Shown: one piece after another, positions 28,770-36,719 of the stretch
Layout: the number at the start of each line of letters is the position of its first letter
Numbering within the stretch: position 1 is the first letter of the stretch
Source of the DNA: Pseudomonas sp. MN1F
GTDB lineage: Bacteria; Pseudomonadota; Gammaproteobacteria; Pseudomonadales; Pseudomonadaceae
Direction: 5' to 3'
NCBI RefSeq assembly: GCF_009391885.1
Contig: NZ_VZII01000009.1
Coordinates: 62,001-126,000, forward strand
DNA: 64,000 bases
Program-made: the position numbers and the translations under genes
The notes under the pieces: generated by a model
Told to the model about the DNA's origin: nothing
Seen by the model: only the letters and a program-made list of their open reading frames with translations
The model's database searches: none

Positions 28770-29558
28770 ATGGGTAATGTCCAGTCGGCCGTCAGGGCCT
28801 ACGACCAGCCATGGCGCCCAAGCCCGGGTGACCTGGTCGAGCTTGGACGGACGCTTCGCCTGCCACTGGGCCAGCTGCGCCTGCAACGCACCCCGGTCAG
28901 CGGCCTCAAGCGCCGTGACAAGCTGGCGCTGGGCCTGCTGGTGCTGGCCCTGCATGGCGCCGCCGCCTACTGGGTCAGCCAGGCGCCCACGCCCGCGCTG
29001 CCCGTGGTACCGCCACAGATTCCGCCCATGACCATCGAGTTTGCCGCGCCCGCGCCGCCGGTGGTGCAACCGCCACCCCCTGCGCCCGCGCCGCCGGTAG
29101 TCGAGCCGCCGCCGCCGGTGATCGACGAACTGGCCGCCAAGCCCAAGCCCAAGCCTAAACCCGTGCCCAAGCCGGTCGCCAAGCAACCGCCCAAGCCACA
29201 GCCCAAGCCGGTCGAGGCGCCGCCGCCTGCTCCGGTTGCGGCCCCGGCGCCGCCTGCGCCACCCGCCCCGGCACCGGTCACGCCGCCATCGGCCAACGCC
29301 GCGTACCTGAAGAACCCGGCGCCGGAGTACCCGCAAATGGCCCTGCGCCGTGGTTGGGAAGGCACCGTGCTGCTGCGCGTCGAGGTACTGCCCAGCGGTA
29401 AGCCGGGGCAGATCCAGATCCAGCAGAGCAGCGGCCGCGATGCCCTCGACGCCGCCGCACTGGCTGCGGTCAAGCGCTGGAGCTTCGTCCCCGCCAAGCA
29501 GGGCGACGTGGCCCAGGCCGGCTGGGTCAGCGTGCCGATCGATTTCAAGCTTCGCTAA
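28770..29558 (+). CDS. tonB: energy transducer TonB
   Basis: A 262-residue protein linking the ExbB/ExbD proton channel to outer-membrane receptors. It has a cytoplasmic N-terminal extension of ~48 residues, as in P. putida TonB, instead of starting at the membrane helix. A single transmembrane helix (LALGLLVLALHGAAAYWVS, ~51-70) follows, then a long Pro/Ala/Lys-Pro spacer (~75-170) and the C-terminal TonB domain (APEYPQMALRRGWEGTVLLR ... AALAAVKRWSFVPA). AGGAG precedes ATG 28770. exbB starts 29 bp downstream. Confidence 0.93.
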   Translation: MGNVQSAVRAYDQPWRPSPGDLVELGRTLRLPLGQLRLQRTPVSGLKRRDKLALGLLVLALHGAAAYWVSQAPTPALPVVPPQIPPMTIEFAAPAPPVVQPPPPAPAPPVVEPPPPVIDELAAKPKPKPKPVPKPVAKQPPKPQPKPVEAPPPAPVAAPAPPAPPAPAPVTPPSANAAYLKNPAPEYPQMALRRGWEGTVLLRVEVLPSGKPGQIQIQQSSGRDALDAAALAAVKRWSFVPAKQGDVAQAGWVSVPIDFKLR

Positions 29559-29587
29559 CTTTTCGCAGAACACAGGAAGACATCATC

Positions 29588-30307
29588 ATGAGCCTGCTGG
29601 CATCCCCCCTCGAATCCGTTGAAAGCGCAGTCATCTGGCTGCTGGTCGGTTTTTCCGTTGCCACCTGGGGCCTGGCCCTGGTCAAGCTCGCGCAGTTCGT
29701 GCGGCTCAAGAATCAGGACAAGCGCTTCCACCAGCAATTCTGGGCTGCATCGAGCCTCGACTCGGCGGCGGAAATCAGCCACGAGCTGCCTGGCCCGGCC
29801 GCCCGCGTGGCCCAGTCCGGTTATGCCGCAATTGCGGTCGGTGATACCCACGCCAATGACCTGAGCCATGCCATCAATCATCAGGACCGCCTTGAGCGTG
29901 CCCTGCGCCAGCAGATCGTGCGTGAACGCAGGTCGCTGGAAACTGGCCTGGCAGTGGTCGCCAGTATCGGCAGCACCTCGCCCTTCATCGGCCTGTTCGG
30001 CACCGTGTGGGGCATCATGGAAGCGCTCAAGGGCATCAGCGCGGCCGGTTCCGCCAGCCTGGAAACCGTGGCCGGGCCGATCGGCGCGGCGTTGGTCGCT
30101 ACTGGTGTGGGTATCGCTGTCGCCGTGCCGGCGGTGCTGGTCTACAACTACTTCCTGCGTCGCCTCAAGCTGACCGCGGCCGACCTCGATGACTTCGCCC
30201 ACGACTTCTACAGCCTGGCGCAGAAGAGTGCCTTCCGCGTGCTGGTGCACCCGGCTGTGCACAAGGCCCAGGGTGGTTTCACCCAGCCAGTGAAGGAGGC
30301 GTCCTGA
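29588..30307 (+). CDS. exbB: TonB-system proton channel protein ExbB
   Basis: A 239-residue MotA/TolQ/ExbB family inner-membrane protein with three helices: one near the N-terminus (AVIWLLVGFSVATWGLALVKL) and two in the C-terminal half (VVASIGSTSPFIGLFGTVWG and AALVATGVGIAVAVPAVLVY). The segment GLFGTVWGIMEALKG is the family signature. Ends one base before exbD. Confidence 0.94.
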   Translation: MSLLASPLESVESAVIWLLVGFSVATWGLALVKLAQFVRLKNQDKRFHQQFWAASSLDSAAEISHELPGPAARVAQSGYAAIAVGDTHANDLSHAINHQDRLERALRQQIVRERRSLETGLAVVASIGSTSPFIGLFGTVWGIMEALKGISAAGSASLETVAGPIGAALVATGVGIAVAVPAVLVYNYFLRRLKLTAADLDDFAHDFYSLAQKSAFRVLVHPAVHKAQGGFTQPVKEAS

Positions 30308-30308
30308 C

Positions 30309-30710
<402 letters not shown>

Positions 30711-30739
30711 CTGGCAACCCTCTTCAGGCAAGGCTTTAT

Positions 30740-30776
30740 GGGCCATATCTCTTGGCAGGGGTTGGCCCTTTTTTTT
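30740..30776 (+). terminator. probable terminator after exbD
   Basis: GGGCCA (30740-30745) pairs with TGGCCC (30763-30768), immediately followed by eight T. The loop is long (17 bases), but the T-run is strong. Confidence 0.7.
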
Positions 30777-30891
30777 GCCTGTCATCTGTCTGTGGTTTTT
30801 GGTTATTAATAAATAGCTTCTTATTCCTTTACGGATATAACTGCCTCCCTATACTGATCACCAAGCACGCAAACTTACTGGAGGCGTCCCC

Positions 30892-31473
30892 ATGCGCAAT
30901 GAGTCGATTCGTTACCTGATTGTGCCGGGCTGGCAAGGATCGCCAGACAACCATTGGCAGAGTCACTGGCAGCGCACGCTGCCCAACAGCGCCCGGGTCG
31001 AGCAGCAGGACTGGCTCACCCCACAGCGCCGTGACTGGGTGCAGGCGCTGGAGCAGGCGATTGCCGCCGAACGCTCGCCGGTGATTCTCATCGCACACAG
31101 CCTGGGCTGCGTCACCGTTGCCCACTGGGCTGCACAAGCCAGCCCGGCCCTGCTGCGCCGGGTGCGCGGTGCCTTGCTGGTGGCCCCGGCAGATGTCGAG
31201 CGGCCCACCTGCGCGCCGGCCCTGCGCAACTTCGCGCCGATCCCGCTGCAGGCGCTGCCGTTCCCCAGCCAGGTGGTCAGCTCCGACAACGATCCGGCAG
31301 TGAGCGTGCCGCGTGCGTTGTACCTGGCCCAGGCCTGGGGCGCCGAGGCAGGCCTGCTGAGCAATGCCGGGCACATCAACGTGAAGTCTGGCCACGAGCG
31401 CTGGGAACAAGGCTTCGCCTACCTGTATCGCCTGCAAAGCCGGGTCGAGCAGCGCGCATTGCGCCGCGCCTGA
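30892..31473 (+). CDS. RBBP9/YdeN-family alpha/beta hydrolase
   Basis: A 193-residue serine hydrolase: IVPGWQGSPDNHWQSHW near the N-terminus is the family opening, the nucleophile elbow is AHSLGC (Ser near 67), the acid lies in VVSSDNDPAVS, and the catalytic His in SNAGHINVKSG. RBS GGAGG precedes ATG 30892. Its promoter region has the AT-rich motif TTACGGATATAA at 30829-30840, similar to one before the MetQ-like gene. Together with the next gene it separates the TonB operon from the binding-protein/ABC genes. Substrate unknown. Confidence 0.85.
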   Translation: MRNESIRYLIVPGWQGSPDNHWQSHWQRTLPNSARVEQQDWLTPQRRDWVQALEQAIAAERSPVILIAHSLGCVTVAHWAAQASPALLRRVRGALLVAPADVERPTCAPALRNFAPIPLQALPFPSQVVSSDNDPAVSVPRALYLAQAWGAEAGLLSNAGHINVKSGHERWEQGFAYLYRLQSRVEQRALRRA

Positions 31474-31538
31474 TCGGCCCCGACCGTTCACCGTTTGCCT
31501 GACGCCCGGCCACAGATGGCCTGGGGCGGGAGTTCGTC

Positions 31539-32369
31539 ATGACTTTTCAAAACCCGTTCGGCCAGCCACTGCTGACCTTCCCTGAACTGGACAAGAGCCC
31601 CCTGAGCATCCGTGCCAAGGCGCTGGTGTTCATCGACCCGCGCTCGCAGCAGTTGCGCCAGGCCCTGGAGCAATTGGCGCCGCAACCGGTACCGGTGCTG
31701 ATCCGCGGCGAGACCGGTACCGGCAAGGAACTGCTGGCACGGCAGATTCACCGCGCCAGTGACCGCCCCGGCCTGTTCGTCTCGGTCAACTGCGCGGCCA
31801 TCAGCCCGACCTATGCCGACGCCGAGTTGTTCGGCTATAGCGCCGGCAGCCAGGGCGGTACGGCCAGCAGCCGCGCCGGCTGGTTCGGCTCGGCCAATGG
31901 TGGCACTTTGTACCTGGACGAGATCGCCGACTTGCCGTTGGCGATCCAGGGCAAGCTGCTGGCGGCACTGGAAAACCGCGAGGTCACCCGTGTCGGCGCG
32001 CAGCAACCACAGCCAGTGGACGTACGCCTGGTGGCTGCGACCAGCATCGACCTGGCGCGGGTGGTGAAGTCCGGGCGTTTCAACGAGCGCCTGTACCAGT
32101 ACCTGCGCGAGGGCGCGCTGGAGCTGCCGCCGCTGCGCGAGCGCCCGGGCGATATCCTGCCGCTGGCCGAATATTTCGTGGGCATCTACAGCGTGCGCCT
32201 GCAGCGCCCGCTGGCGTTGATCAGCGAGGCCGCGCAGCAGGTGCTGGAAGCGCATGCCTGGCCAGGCAACACCCGCGAACTGGAGAACGTGATCCACTTC
32301 GCGCTGTTGGTGAACGACGGGGACGAACTGTTGCCGGAGGACCTCGACCTGCCAAACCCCGCGCGCTAG
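31539..32369 (+). CDS. sigma-54-type AAA+ ATPase domain protein lacking GAFTGA and HTH
   Basis: A 276-residue protein that is almost only an AAA+ core of the enhancer-binding-protein family: Walker A GETGTGKE (~58), ELFGY loop region (~97-107), Walker B GGTLYLDEIADLP (~125), arginine-finger helix RFNERLYQYL, sensor LPPLRERPGDILPLAEYF, and the C-terminal lid HAWPGNTRELENVIHFAL. The loop that normally reads GAFTGA and touches sigma-54 is replaced by AGSQGG. There is no receiver domain and no Fis-type HTH after residue 276. It may act through a partner, or no longer activate sigma-54. Placed between a hydrolase and a MetQ-like gene, so a sulfur link is possible. Confidence 0.85.
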   Translation: MTFQNPFGQPLLTFPELDKSPLSIRAKALVFIDPRSQQLRQALEQLAPQPVPVLIRGETGTGKELLARQIHRASDRPGLFVSVNCAAISPTYADAELFGYSAGSQGGTASSRAGWFGSANGGTLYLDEIADLPLAIQGKLLAALENREVTRVGAQQPQPVDVRLVAATSIDLARVVKSGRFNERLYQYLREGALELPPLRERPGDILPLAEYFVGIYSVRLQRPLALISEAAQQVLEAHAWPGNTRELENVIHFALLVNDGDELLPEDLDLPNPAR

Positions 32370-32544
32370 ACGAGCTAATAAGCAAACAGGATGGTGGCAG
32401 TTTGTTTTTGGAATAAGCAGCTAATTAAAAGGTATTGTTACGGAATAAAAAATCTCGGTATCGTCCGCCTCACGCCCGCCGGTGAAACGGTTGGGCACCC
32501 GACTTCGCCATCCCCGATGGCCCAGAACCAGAACAAGGAACACC
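32370..32544. promoter_or_regulatory. AT-rich promoter region of the MetQ-like gene
   Basis: Contains TAAAAGGTATT (about 32425-32435) and TTACGGAATAAA (32438-32449). The AAAGGTAT element recurs as an inverted-repeat arm before the amino acid ABC operon (33591), and the TTACGGA element recurs before the hydrolase gene (30829). A common regulator is plausible. Confidence 0.4.
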
Positions 32545-33330
32545 ATGAAGAAGACCCTGCTGACCACTGCCCTGGCCGCCGCCCTGTCGTTCGCTGGCCT
32601 GGCATCCGCCGCCGAGAAACTGGTGGTTGCCGCGACCCCGGTGCCGCACGCCGAGATCCTCGAGCTGATCAAGCCGACCCTGGCCAAGGAAGGTGTGGAC
32701 CTGCAGATCAAGGTCTTCACCGACTACGTACAGCCGAACGTGCAGGTTGACCAGAAGCGCCTGGACGCCAACTACTTCCAGACCCTGCCGTACCTGCAGA
32801 ACTTCAACGAAGGCAAGGGCACCCACCTGGAAACCGTGATCGGCGTGCACGTCGAACCGTTCGGTGGCTACTCGAAGAAGGTCAAGAGCCTGAGCGAACT
32901 GAAAGAAGGCGCCAGCGTTGCCATCCCGAACGAGGGCAGCAACAGCGGCCGCGCCCTGCTGCTGCTGCAGAAGGCTGGCCTGATCACCCTGAAAGACCCG
33001 AAGAACGCCCTGGCGACCCCGAAAGACATCGCCGAGAACCCGAAGAAGCTGAAGTTCCGCGAGCTTGAGTCGGCCATGCTGCCGCGCGTGCTGGACCAGG
33101 TCGACCTGGACATGATCAACACCAACTACGCCCTGGAAGCCGGCCTGAACCCGGCCAAGGATGCGCTGGTGATCGAAGGCAGCGACTCGCCATACGTGAA
33201 CTTCCTGGTAGCCCGCCCGGACAACAAGAACAGCGAGGCCATCCAGAAGCTGGCCAAGGCGCTGACCAGCCCTGAGGTGAAGGAATTCATCGCCAAGAAG
33301 TACCAGGGTGCGGTACTGCCTGCGTTCTGA
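32545..33330 (+). CDS. MetQ/NlpA-family substrate-binding protein (orphan)
   Basis: A 261-residue periplasmic binding protein with a Sec signal (MKKTLLTTALAAALSFAGLASA). The cleavage site has no lipobox cysteine, unlike most MetQ proteins. Family motifs: VVAATPVPHAEILELIKP, KVFTDYVQPN, LDANYFQTLPYL, IPNEGSNSGRALLLLQ and INTNYALEAGL. ATG 32545 is preceded by AAGGAA; an upstream in-frame ATG (32482) would spoil the signal. No MetN/MetI genes are adjacent, so it must use a distant permease. Ligand may be methionine or a sulfur analogue, by family only. Confidence 0.9.
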   Translation: MKKTLLTTALAAALSFAGLASAAEKLVVAATPVPHAEILELIKPTLAKEGVDLQIKVFTDYVQPNVQVDQKRLDANYFQTLPYLQNFNEGKGTHLETVIGVHVEPFGGYSKKVKSLSELKEGASVAIPNEGSNSGRALLLLQKAGLITLKDPKNALATPKDIAENPKKLKFRELESAMLPRVLDQVDLDMINTNYALEAGLNPAKDALVIEGSDSPYVNFLVARPDNKNSEAIQKLAKALTSPEVKEFIAKKYQGAVLPAF

Positions 33331-33348
33331 TTCGCGCTGGGTGATGTG

Positions 33349-33379
33349 AAAACGCCGACGCATTTGCGTCGGCGTTTTT
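33349..33379. terminator. bidirectional intrinsic terminator
   Basis: AAAACGCCGACGC / GCGTCGGCGTTTTT with a 4-base loop (ATTT). A-run on the left and T-run on the right allow termination in both directions. It closes the MetQ-like gene on plus and would also end the small minus-strand ORF at 33399-33482. Confidence 0.92.
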
Positions 33380-33398
33380 GTGTGTGGCTGGCAGCCGA

Positions 33399-33482
33399 TC
33401 AGCGCGGGTTGCCCAGCGCCCGGCGCAGTGCCAGCAGCCACAGCAATTGTTCGTTCGAGTCAGGCGAGCAGGGGCTATTCAT
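33399..33482 (-). CDS. possible 27-residue small protein
   Basis: A minus-strand ORF reading MNSPCSPDSNEQLLWLLALR and then RALGNPR, stop at 33399. AAGGA lies 8 bases before its ATG, and a bidirectional terminator lies just past its stop, so it has the full layout of a transcription unit convergent with the MetQ-like gene. The central NEQLLWLLALRRALG would form an amphipathic helix. I do not recognise the family. Conservation in other pseudomonads would be the test. Confidence 0.4.
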   Translation of the reverse strand: MNSPCSPDSNEQLLWLLALRRALGNPR

Positions 33483-33590
33483 CGTTATCGTCCTTGTGGG
33501 TGATGGCCTTGCAAGTCACGGTCTGAAGCTGTTTGAGAGGCGTCATGCAGAAAAGTTTCGATAGCCCAGCCAGTGATATCAATATGCAAT

Positions 33591-33622
33591 AAAGGTATTT
33601 AGAGAAAGCTTTTTATACCTTT
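33591..33622. promoter_or_regulatory. inverted repeat before amino acid ABC operon
   Basis: Arms AAAGGTAT (33591-33598) and ATACCTTT (33615-33622) with a 16-base AT-rich spacer containing AAAGCTTT, 81 bases before the first permease start. Likely operator or promoter element; no T-run or GC content for a terminator. Confidence 0.5.
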
Positions 33623-33702
33623 AGAGTCTACTGATCGCGCCTGGCGCATCGTTCAGACTTTCCTATGTCGTACTCTGCAAACCGGGTGTCGAGGCTAACT
33701 CC

Positions 33703-34368
33703 ATGACCTTCGACACCGCTTTCATTCTCGGCACATTGCCAGCATTCTTCAAGGCTGTCGGCGTGACCTTGCAGGTCGGGCTGATCGCCATCGCCACCTC
33801 GCTGCTGGTGGCGCTGCTCAACGCCGCGATCCTGGTACTGCGCACGCCTTACCTGCGGCACCTGGTCAAAGGCTATGTGGAACTCGCACGCAACACCCCG
33901 CTGCTGATCCAGCTGTTCTTCATCTACTTCGCCTTGCCCAGCCTGGGTGTGAAGATCTCCGGTTTTGCCGCGGCGATCATCACCATGACCTTCATGGGCG
34001 GTGCCTACCTCACCGAGGTGCTGCGTGCCGGTGTCGAGGCCGTGCCGCGTGCGCAGCTGGAATCGGGCCGTTCCATCGGGCTTTCGGAAGGCCAGTTGCT
34101 GCGCCATGTGATCCTGCCCCAGGCCGGCATCCTCAGCCTGCCGGCACTGTTCGCCAACTTCATCTTCCTGCTCAAGGAAACCACCGTGGTCTCGGCCGTG
34201 GCGGTGCCGGAAATCCTCTACACCACCAAGAGCTACATCGCCCTGTACTACAAGACCTACGAGATGCTCGCCGTACTGACGCTGCTTTGCGTGCTGTTGT
34301 TCCTGCCGCTGTCGCTGCTGCTGCGCTACCTGGAAAGGAGGCTGCAACATGGCCAGTTCGGCAACTGA
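33703..34368 (+). CDS. polar amino acid ABC transporter permease (first)
   Basis: A 221-residue His/Glu/Gln/Arg-type permease (HisM/ArtQ family): N-terminal helix after FDTAFILGTLPAFFKAVGVTLQVG, ELARNTPLLIQLFFIYFALP, and an EAA-like loop (ESGRSIGLSEGQLLRHVILPQAG) for the ATPase. ATG 33703. Its 3' end overlaps the next permease by 20 bases. First of a four-gene operon: permease, permease, ATPase, binding protein. Confidence 0.92.
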   Translation: MTFDTAFILGTLPAFFKAVGVTLQVGLIAIATSLLVALLNAAILVLRTPYLRHLVKGYVELARNTPLLIQLFFIYFALPSLGVKISGFAAAIITMTFMGGAYLTEVLRAGVEAVPRAQLESGRSIGLSEGQLLRHVILPQAGILSLPALFANFIFLLKETTVVSAVAVPEILYTTKSYIALYYKTYEMLAVLTLLCVLLFLPLSLLLRYLERRLQHGQFGN

Positions 34369-35008
34369 ACTGCTGCTGACGTCATTGCCACTGCTGGCCA
34401 AGGGGGCGGCGCAGACGCTGGCCATCTCGGCACTGGGGATTGTCTTGGCAACGCTTGGCGGCGTGCTGTACGGCACCCTGGCGACGTTGGGCAACCGGCT
34501 GTTGAACATCGCCTTGCAGGTGTACCTGGAGCTGTTCCGGGCGATTCCGGTGCTGGTCTGGCTGTACCTGGTGTTCTTTGGCTTGCCGATCTTCTTCGCC
34601 CTGAGCATTCCCAGCTTCTGGTGCGCGGTGCTGGTACTGGGTTTGTGGGGTGCCAGCGAGGTCGGCGAGGTGGTGCGTGGCGCGTTGCAATCGCTGCCGC
34701 GTGGGCAACGTGAGGCGGGGCTGTCGATCGGGCTTTCTACTGGCCAGCTGTACGGCTATGTGCTGCTGCCCCAGGCCCTGAAGCGCATGACTCCGCCGAC
34801 CATCAACATCTACACGCGGATCATCAAGACCAGTTCGCTGGCGGTGCTGATCGGCGTGGTTGAAGTGATCAAGGCCGGCCAGCAGATCATCGAGCGCACC
34901 TACGAATCGCTGCTGATCTACGCCGTGCTGTTCCTGTTCTTCTTTATCGTCTGCTACCCGCTGTCCGCCGCCTCGCGCGTGCTGGAGCGCCGCGGGGCTC
35001 ACTCATGA
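34349..35008 (+). CDS. polar amino acid ABC transporter permease (second)
   Basis: A 219-residue paralogous permease: YLELFRAIPVLVWLYLVFFGLP and the loop EAGLSIGLSTGQLYGYVLLPQALK are family motifs. The ATG at 34349 has AAAGGAGG upstream inside the previous gene. The end overlaps the ATPase start (ATGA). The heterodimer with the first permease forms the membrane channel. Confidence 0.92.
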   Translation: MASSATELLLTSLPLLAKGAAQTLAISALGIVLATLGGVLYGTLATLGNRLLNIALQVYLELFRAIPVLVWLYLVFFGLPIFFALSIPSFWCAVLVLGLWGASEVGEVVRGALQSLPRGQREAGLSIGLSTGQLYGYVLLPQALKRMTPPTINIYTRIIKTSSLAVLIGVVEVIKAGQQIIERTYESLLIYAVLFLFFFIVCYPLSAASRVLERRGAHS

Positions 35009-35778
35009 CTGCACTGATCGAATTCCAGGGTTTCAACAAGTATTTCGGCGCACACCAGGTGCTGGATAACGTCGACCTCAAGGTCCGTACCGGCGAAGTG
35101 GTGGTGATTCTCGGCCCCAGCGGCTGCGGCAAAAGCACCTTGCTGCGTTGCCTCAATGGCCTGGAACAGGCACACAGCGGGCACCTGCGCCTGGAGGGCA
35201 AGGAACTGTTGAGCGTGGATACCGACTGGCGCCAAGTGCGCCAGCGGGTGGGCATGGTGTTCCAGAGCTATCACCTGTTCGGCCACATGAGCGTGATGGA
35301 CAACCTGCTGCTCGGCCCGCTCAAGGTGCAGAAGCGTGAACGCGCCGAAGCCCAGGCCCAGGCCGAAGCGCTACTGGCGCGGGTCGGCCTGCTGGACAAG
35401 CGTGACGCCTACCCACGGCAGTTGTCCGGTGGCCAGCAGCAGCGCATCGCCATCGTCCGTTCGCTGTGCATGAACCCGCAGGTGATGCTGTTCGATGAAG
35501 TCACCGCAGCGCTTGACCCGGAAATGGTCAAGGAGGTGCTGCAAGTGATTCAGGGCCTGGCCCGCGACGGCATGACCCTGCTCATCGTTACCCACGAAAT
35601 GGCCTTCGCTCGCGCGGTGGCCGACCGAATCGTGTTCATGGAGGCCGGCAGGATCCTTGAACAGAGCGACCCCGAGAGCTTCTTCAGCCAACCGCGGACC
35701 GCACGCGCGCAGCAGTTCCTGGACAAATTCTCCTTTGTCGAAAGCCTGCCGAAGACAACGCAAAAGGAACTGTCATGA
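35005..35778 (+). CDS. polar amino acid ABC transporter ATP-binding protein
   Basis: A 257-residue ATPase of the GlnQ/HisP type: Walker A GPSGCGKST (~37), Q-loop MVFQSYHLFGHMSVMDNL, signature LSGGQQQR, Walker B VMLFDEVTAALDPEMVKEV, H-switch IVTHEMAFARAVADR. The aromatic Q-loop and DEVTAALDPE are characteristic of amino acid importers. Overlaps the next gene by ATGA. Confidence 0.94.
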   Translation: MTALIEFQGFNKYFGAHQVLDNVDLKVRTGEVVVILGPSGCGKSTLLRCLNGLEQAHSGHLRLEGKELLSVDTDWRQVRQRVGMVFQSYHLFGHMSVMDNLLLGPLKVQKRERAEAQAQAEALLARVGLLDKRDAYPRQLSGGQQQRIAIVRSLCMNPQVMLFDEVTAALDPEMVKEVLQVIQGLARDGMTLLIVTHEMAFARAVADRIVFMEAGRILEQSDPESFFSQPRTARAQQFLDKFSFVESLPKTTQKELS

Positions 35779-36647
35779 AAACTGCCCCGCTTACCAAACT
35801 GCTGGCGCCGTTGTTCGGCCTGGCCCTGCTGGCCGGCTGCAACAAAGCCGAGGAACCGCCCAAGCCGGCCGCTGCATCGCCGGCCACCAGCTACCTGGAA
35901 ACCATCAAGGCCCGCGACAAGCTGATCGTCGGCGTGTTCACCGACAAGCCGCCGTTCGGCTTCGTCGACGCGAGCGGCCGTTACGTCGGCTTCGACACCG
36001 ACATCGGCCGGCGCCTGGCCAAAGACCTGCTGGGCGACGAGAACAAGGTGGAGTTTGTCGCCGTCGAGCCGGCCAGCCGTATTCCGTTCCTGCAAAGTGA
36101 CAAGGTCGACCTGATTCTCGCCAACATGACCGTGACCCCGGAACGCAAGGAGGCGGTGGACTTCACCAACCCCAACCTGCGCGTGGCCGTGCAGGCTATC
36201 GTTGCCGACGGCAGCCCGGTGCAGAAGCTCGATGACCTGGCGGACAAGACCATCATCGTCACCACCGGTACCACAGCTGATATCTGGCTGACCATAAACC
36301 ATCCGGACTGGAAGCTGCTCAAGTTCGAGAAGAACAGTGAGTCGTTGCAAGCGCTGGCCAATGGCCGTGGCGATGCCTATGCCCAGGACAACCTGATCCT
36401 GTTCAGCTGGGCCAAGCAGAACCCGGGCTACCGTGTATTGCCGCAGTTGCTGGGTGAGGAGGCGCCGATTGCGCCAGCGGTGAAGAAGGGCAATACCGAA
36501 CTGCGCGACTGGGTGAATGCCGAGCTGGCCAAGCTGGGGGAGGAGAAGTTCCTGCTGAAGCTGTATGACCAGTATGTGCGCAAGGAGCTGAGCGATGACA
36601 CCAAGCCGGAGAGCGTGATCGTCGAAGGCGGCAAGTGGCAGGGTTGA
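35775..36647 (+). CDS. polar amino acid ABC transporter binding lipoprotein
   Basis: A 290-residue solute-binding protein with a lipobox (LALLAGC, Cys near 22). Family 3 motifs: KLIVGVFTDKPPFGFVDASG, YVGFDTDIGRRLAKDLLG, DLILANMTVTPERKEAVDF, and the second-lobe ITTGTTAD-like segment IIVTTGTTADIWL. Full-length two-lobe protein, in contrast to the shortened relative at 44159. The Arg-Asp pair that holds an amino acid carboxylate/ammonium is present in the usual places. The exact amino acid is unknown. Confidence 0.92.
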   Translation: MKTAPLTKLLAPLFGLALLAGCNKAEEPPKPAAASPATSYLETIKARDKLIVGVFTDKPPFGFVDASGRYVGFDTDIGRRLAKDLLGDENKVEFVAVEPASRIPFLQSDKVDLILANMTVTPERKEAVDFTNPNLRVAVQAIVADGSPVQKLDDLADKTIIVTTGTTADIWLTINHPDWKLLKFEKNSESLQALANGRGDAYAQDNLILFSWAKQNPGYRVLPQLLGEEAPIAPAVKKGNTELRDWVNAELAKLGEEKFLLKLYDQYVRKELSDDTKPESVIVEGGKWQG

Positions 36648-36657
36648 TCCGGCCATT

Positions 36658-36711
36658 GGGGCTGCTTTGCAGCCCATCGCTGGCTGCCGGCGATGGGCCG
36701 CAGAGCGGCCC
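36658..36711. terminator. two GC hairpins between convergent genes
   Basis: GGGGCTGC-TTT-GCAGCCC (36658-36675) and GGGCCGC-AGA-GCGGCCC (36695-36711) fill the gap between the ABC operon and the convergent hydrolase. They belong to the same hairpin family seen after several other genes here; no T-run. Confidence 0.6.
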
Positions 36712-36719
36712 CAGCAATA

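Noticed and set aside
29140-29220. Tandem DNA repeat (Lys-Pro codons)
   Set aside because: Part of the normal TonB periplasmic spacer, not an independent repeat element.
28767-29573. Gly/Arg-rich minus-strand ORF resembling a glycine-rich protein
   Set aside because: It is the reverse complement of the Pro/Ala/Lys-Pro spacer of tonB.
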